A DNA stretch of 6,910 nucleotides, from assembly GCA_900765705.1 (NCBI GenBank), contig CAAFSR010000358.1, positions 1 to 6,910 of the forward strand, in the 5' to 3' direction. The translations under genes were made by a program, and so were the position numbers. Below the pieces are notes generated by a model that worked only from the letters and a program-made list of their open reading frames with translations, had not been told where the DNA came from and made no database searches. Numbering within the stretch: position 1 is the first letter of the stretch; each line of letters begins with the position of its first letter. Positions 5,564-6,910 of this stretch are shown here, piece by piece. Origin of the DNA: an uncultured Faecalibacterium sp. GTDB taxonomy: Bacteria; Bacillota; Clostridia; Oscillospirales; Ruminococcaceae.

Positions 5564-6772
5564 ATGCAAACACAACAGCGCTCGACGGAATATAATTTTC
5601 AGGGTGTCATGTATTTTTTCCGTCGGGAAAAGGTCCAGTGCCGGTATCAGTTCTCGCTGCGGGATGCGGTGGACAGCACCCTTTTGCAGCAGGCCCTGAC
5701 AGCGGCCTTGGCAAATGCGCCCTATTATACCCAGCGTCTGGTGCAGGAAAAGCGGGAGATGTGGCTGGAGCCCAATACAGAGCCCTGCCTTGTGTACCCC
5801 GGCAGCACCATGCGCAATATCCCGGAGGAAACGAACGGCTACCTGTTCTGCATCAGCTGCGAGGGGAACACCGTCTACTTTGACTGGCACCACTTCCTGA
5901 TGGACGGCCACGGGGTATCCCCCCTGTTCACCCGCATTCTGGAACAGTACTGCAACCTGCGTTACGGCACTGCCTTTGCGGCCCCGCCCATCGTGTGCGA
6001 CCCGCCCTATGATGTGCAGGCGATGCTGGCAGAGTACCCGCCCGTGGAGGGCGGCGGCGACGTCATCCAGCGGGAGGTCGTGCAGACCTACGAGGGTGCG
6101 CTGCGCCGCACCCGGGTGTGCCTGAGCAAACAGAGCCTTGTGGAAAAGGCGTTGGCAAACAACGCAAAGCCGGTAAGCGCCCTGCTGAGCCTGCTGTGCA
6201 TGGCCATGCAGGAGTATCTGGGCAAGGAGAATATCCAGTTTTCCTACTCTGCCGATACCCGCGATGTGGCCGGTGTGCCGAATGCGCTGTACAACTGCGT
6301 GTGCAGCTTTGAGCACATGGTGCAGTTGCACCCCCGGACCCGCCTTGCGGATTTTGTGGCCGATGTAGATGCAGACATCCGGCAGGACCTGCAGCCGCAG
6401 TCCAAGCGCCGCCGCATGGCCTCGCAGATGGGCTGGGTGTACAAGGTGGACCAGCAAAAGGCCCCTTTGCGCATCAAGCAGCGGGTGTTCCAGATGGGCG
6501 AGTACATCGGTGGCACCATCTCGGATTTCTGGCTCAGCTATCTGGGCAATCCGCTGATGCCTGCCACCCCGGAGCTGGCACAGTACACTACGGATTTTGG
6601 GGTCTGGGTACCGCCGGATGGAGCATCTTTGGGTGTGGAGGCCGCCAGCCTGAACGGAAAGATCATTCTGTGCATCCACAACAAGGCACCCAACCCGGGT
6701 CTGGCCGAGGTCCTGCGCAGGACCTTTGAAGCCGAAGGCGTTGCCGTGCTGGAAGCTGCCGACCTGGACTGA
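5564..6772 (+). CDS. Stand-alone condensation-domain-like acyltransferase (HHxxxDG)
   Basis: This 402-residue soluble protein belongs to the CoA- or carrier-dependent acyltransferase fold that includes NRPS condensation domains, PapA-type enzymes and alcohol acetyltransferases. HHFLMDG at 109-115 is the signature; His110 is the expected general base and Asp114 the structural Asp. SADTRD at 229-234 followed by Asn244, SYLGNP at 325-330 and TDFGVW at 343-348, which resembles the DFGWG latch motif, lie in the right order for the second lobe. The family otherwise diverges strongly and full C domains are somewhat longer (about 450 residues). It starts 6 bases after the carrier stop. The only upstream pairing is GTGGGG at 5549-5554 inside the end of the carrier gene, so translation is probably coupled. 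It should take the acyl group from the carrier and join it to an amine, alcohol or thiol acceptor, thereby also releasing the product. Acceptor unknown; it is the last gene before the terminator. Confidence 0.85.
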   Translation: MQTQQRSTEYNFQGVMYFFRREKVQCRYQFSLRDAVDSTLLQQALTAALANAPYYTQRLVQEKREMWLEPNTEPCLVYPGSTMRNIPEETNGYLFCISCEGNTVYFDWHHFLMDGHGVSPLFTRILEQYCNLRYGTAFAAPPIVCDPPYDVQAMLAEYPPVEGGGDVIQREVVQTYEGALRRTRVCLSKQSLVEKALANNAKPVSALLSLLCMAMQEYLGKENIQFSYSADTRDVAGVPNALYNCVCSFEHMVQLHPRTRLADFVADVDADIRQDLQPQSKRRRMASQMGWVYKVDQQKAPLRIKQRVFQMGEYIGGTISDFWLSYLGNPLMPATPELAQYTTDFGVWVPPDGASLGVEAASLNGKIILCIHNKAPNPGLAEVLRRTFEAEGVAVLEAADLD

Positions 6773-6788
6773 GAAATACTTACAATAT

Positions 6789-6840
6789 AAGACCGGGGCG
6801 TTCTCCCACAGGGAAGGACGCCCCGGTCTTATTCTGTTTT
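6789..6840. terminator. Rho-independent terminator, probably bidirectional
   Basis: The arms AAGACCGGGGCGT (6789-6801) and ACGCCCCGGTCTT (6818-6830) pair perfectly over 13 bases. The stem continues inward through CTCCC and GGG with a bulged A, to an ACA loop at 6808-6810. ATTCTGTTTT follows on the plus strand. On the minus strand the hairpin is followed by TATATTGTAAGTATTT, also rich in T. It ends the ligase operon 17 bases after its last stop codon and can also stop the convergent gene from the right. Confidence 0.92.
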
Positions 6841-6910
6841 AGTGGGACGGATGGTCACCTCGCCGCAGCGCAGTGCCTCGGTGCGGCCGCCCTCCCGCTG
6901 CACCACCAGC
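6829..6910 (-). CDS. C-terminal end of a convergent gene, function not recognised
   Basis: Twenty-six codons and a TAA stop (6831-6829) are open from the right edge on the minus strand, reading LVVQREGGRTEAL, then RCGEVTIRPTKTE. The codon use (CTG, GTG, CAG, CGC, GGC) matches the other genes and the frame ends exactly in the terminator hairpin, as a real convergent gene would. The peptide is too short to assign; the alternating pattern suggests a beta-rich C-terminus. The upstream part and the start are outside the window. Confidence 0.6.
   Translation of the reverse strand, partial: LVVQREGGRTEALRCGEVTIRPTKTE

Noticed and set aside
4658..6679. A 673-codon open frame on the minus strand across the second ligase, the carrier and the condensation gene.
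   Set aside because: It is antisense to three well supported genes, crosses their gaps, has no ribosome site and gives a His/Gln/Leu-rich protein typical of the complement of GC-biased codons.

Overview
The window looks like chromosomal DNA from a GC-rich gut Clostridia. The codon use (CTG, GGC, GAC, CAG and AAG favoured, strong third-position GC), the sharp AT-rich intergenic spacers, the purine-rich Shine-Dalgarno sites and the consensus sigma-A promoters all fit a Faecalibacterium/Subdoligranulum-like member of the Oscillospiraceae/Ruminococcaceae. That assignment is an inference from style, not from a marker gene.

Layout. Positions 1-1945 hold two genes read on the minus strand. The first is a membrane acyltransferase of the acyltransferase-3 family (830-1945). 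After a 66-base gap follows the 5' part of a large coiled-coil protein that runs off the left edge (763 to 1) and looks like the N-terminus of a glycosyltransferase. Both suggest surface-glycan synthesis and modification. Positions 1946-2310 are an AT-rich divergent control region with one good promoter in each direction. Positions 2311-6772 form a tight plus-strand operon: two tandem paralogous adenylate-forming acyl/amino-acid ligases (2311-3777 and 3815-5287), a free-standing 80-residue carrier protein (5315-5557) and a 402-residue condensation-domain-like acyltransferase with an HHxxxDG motif (5564-6772). A strong hairpin terminator closes it at 6789-6840. The last 26 codons of a convergent minus-strand gene reach in from the right edge, and its stop codon lies in the terminator arm.

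How the plus operon probably works. This is a taken-apart NRPS-like assembly line, with the activation (A), carrier (T) and condensation (C) functions on separate small proteins. The ligases would activate two related carboxylic acids as adenylates. One or both would be loaded on the phosphopantetheine arm of the carrier (attached at Ser39). The HHxxxDG enzyme would then transfer the acyl group to an amine, an alcohol or a second thioester. No thioesterase, phosphopantetheinyl transferase, exporter or regulator is encoded inside the window, so release must be done by the condensation-like enzyme and priming by a host enzyme. The product cannot be read from the sequence. This operon is the most likely undescribed system here.
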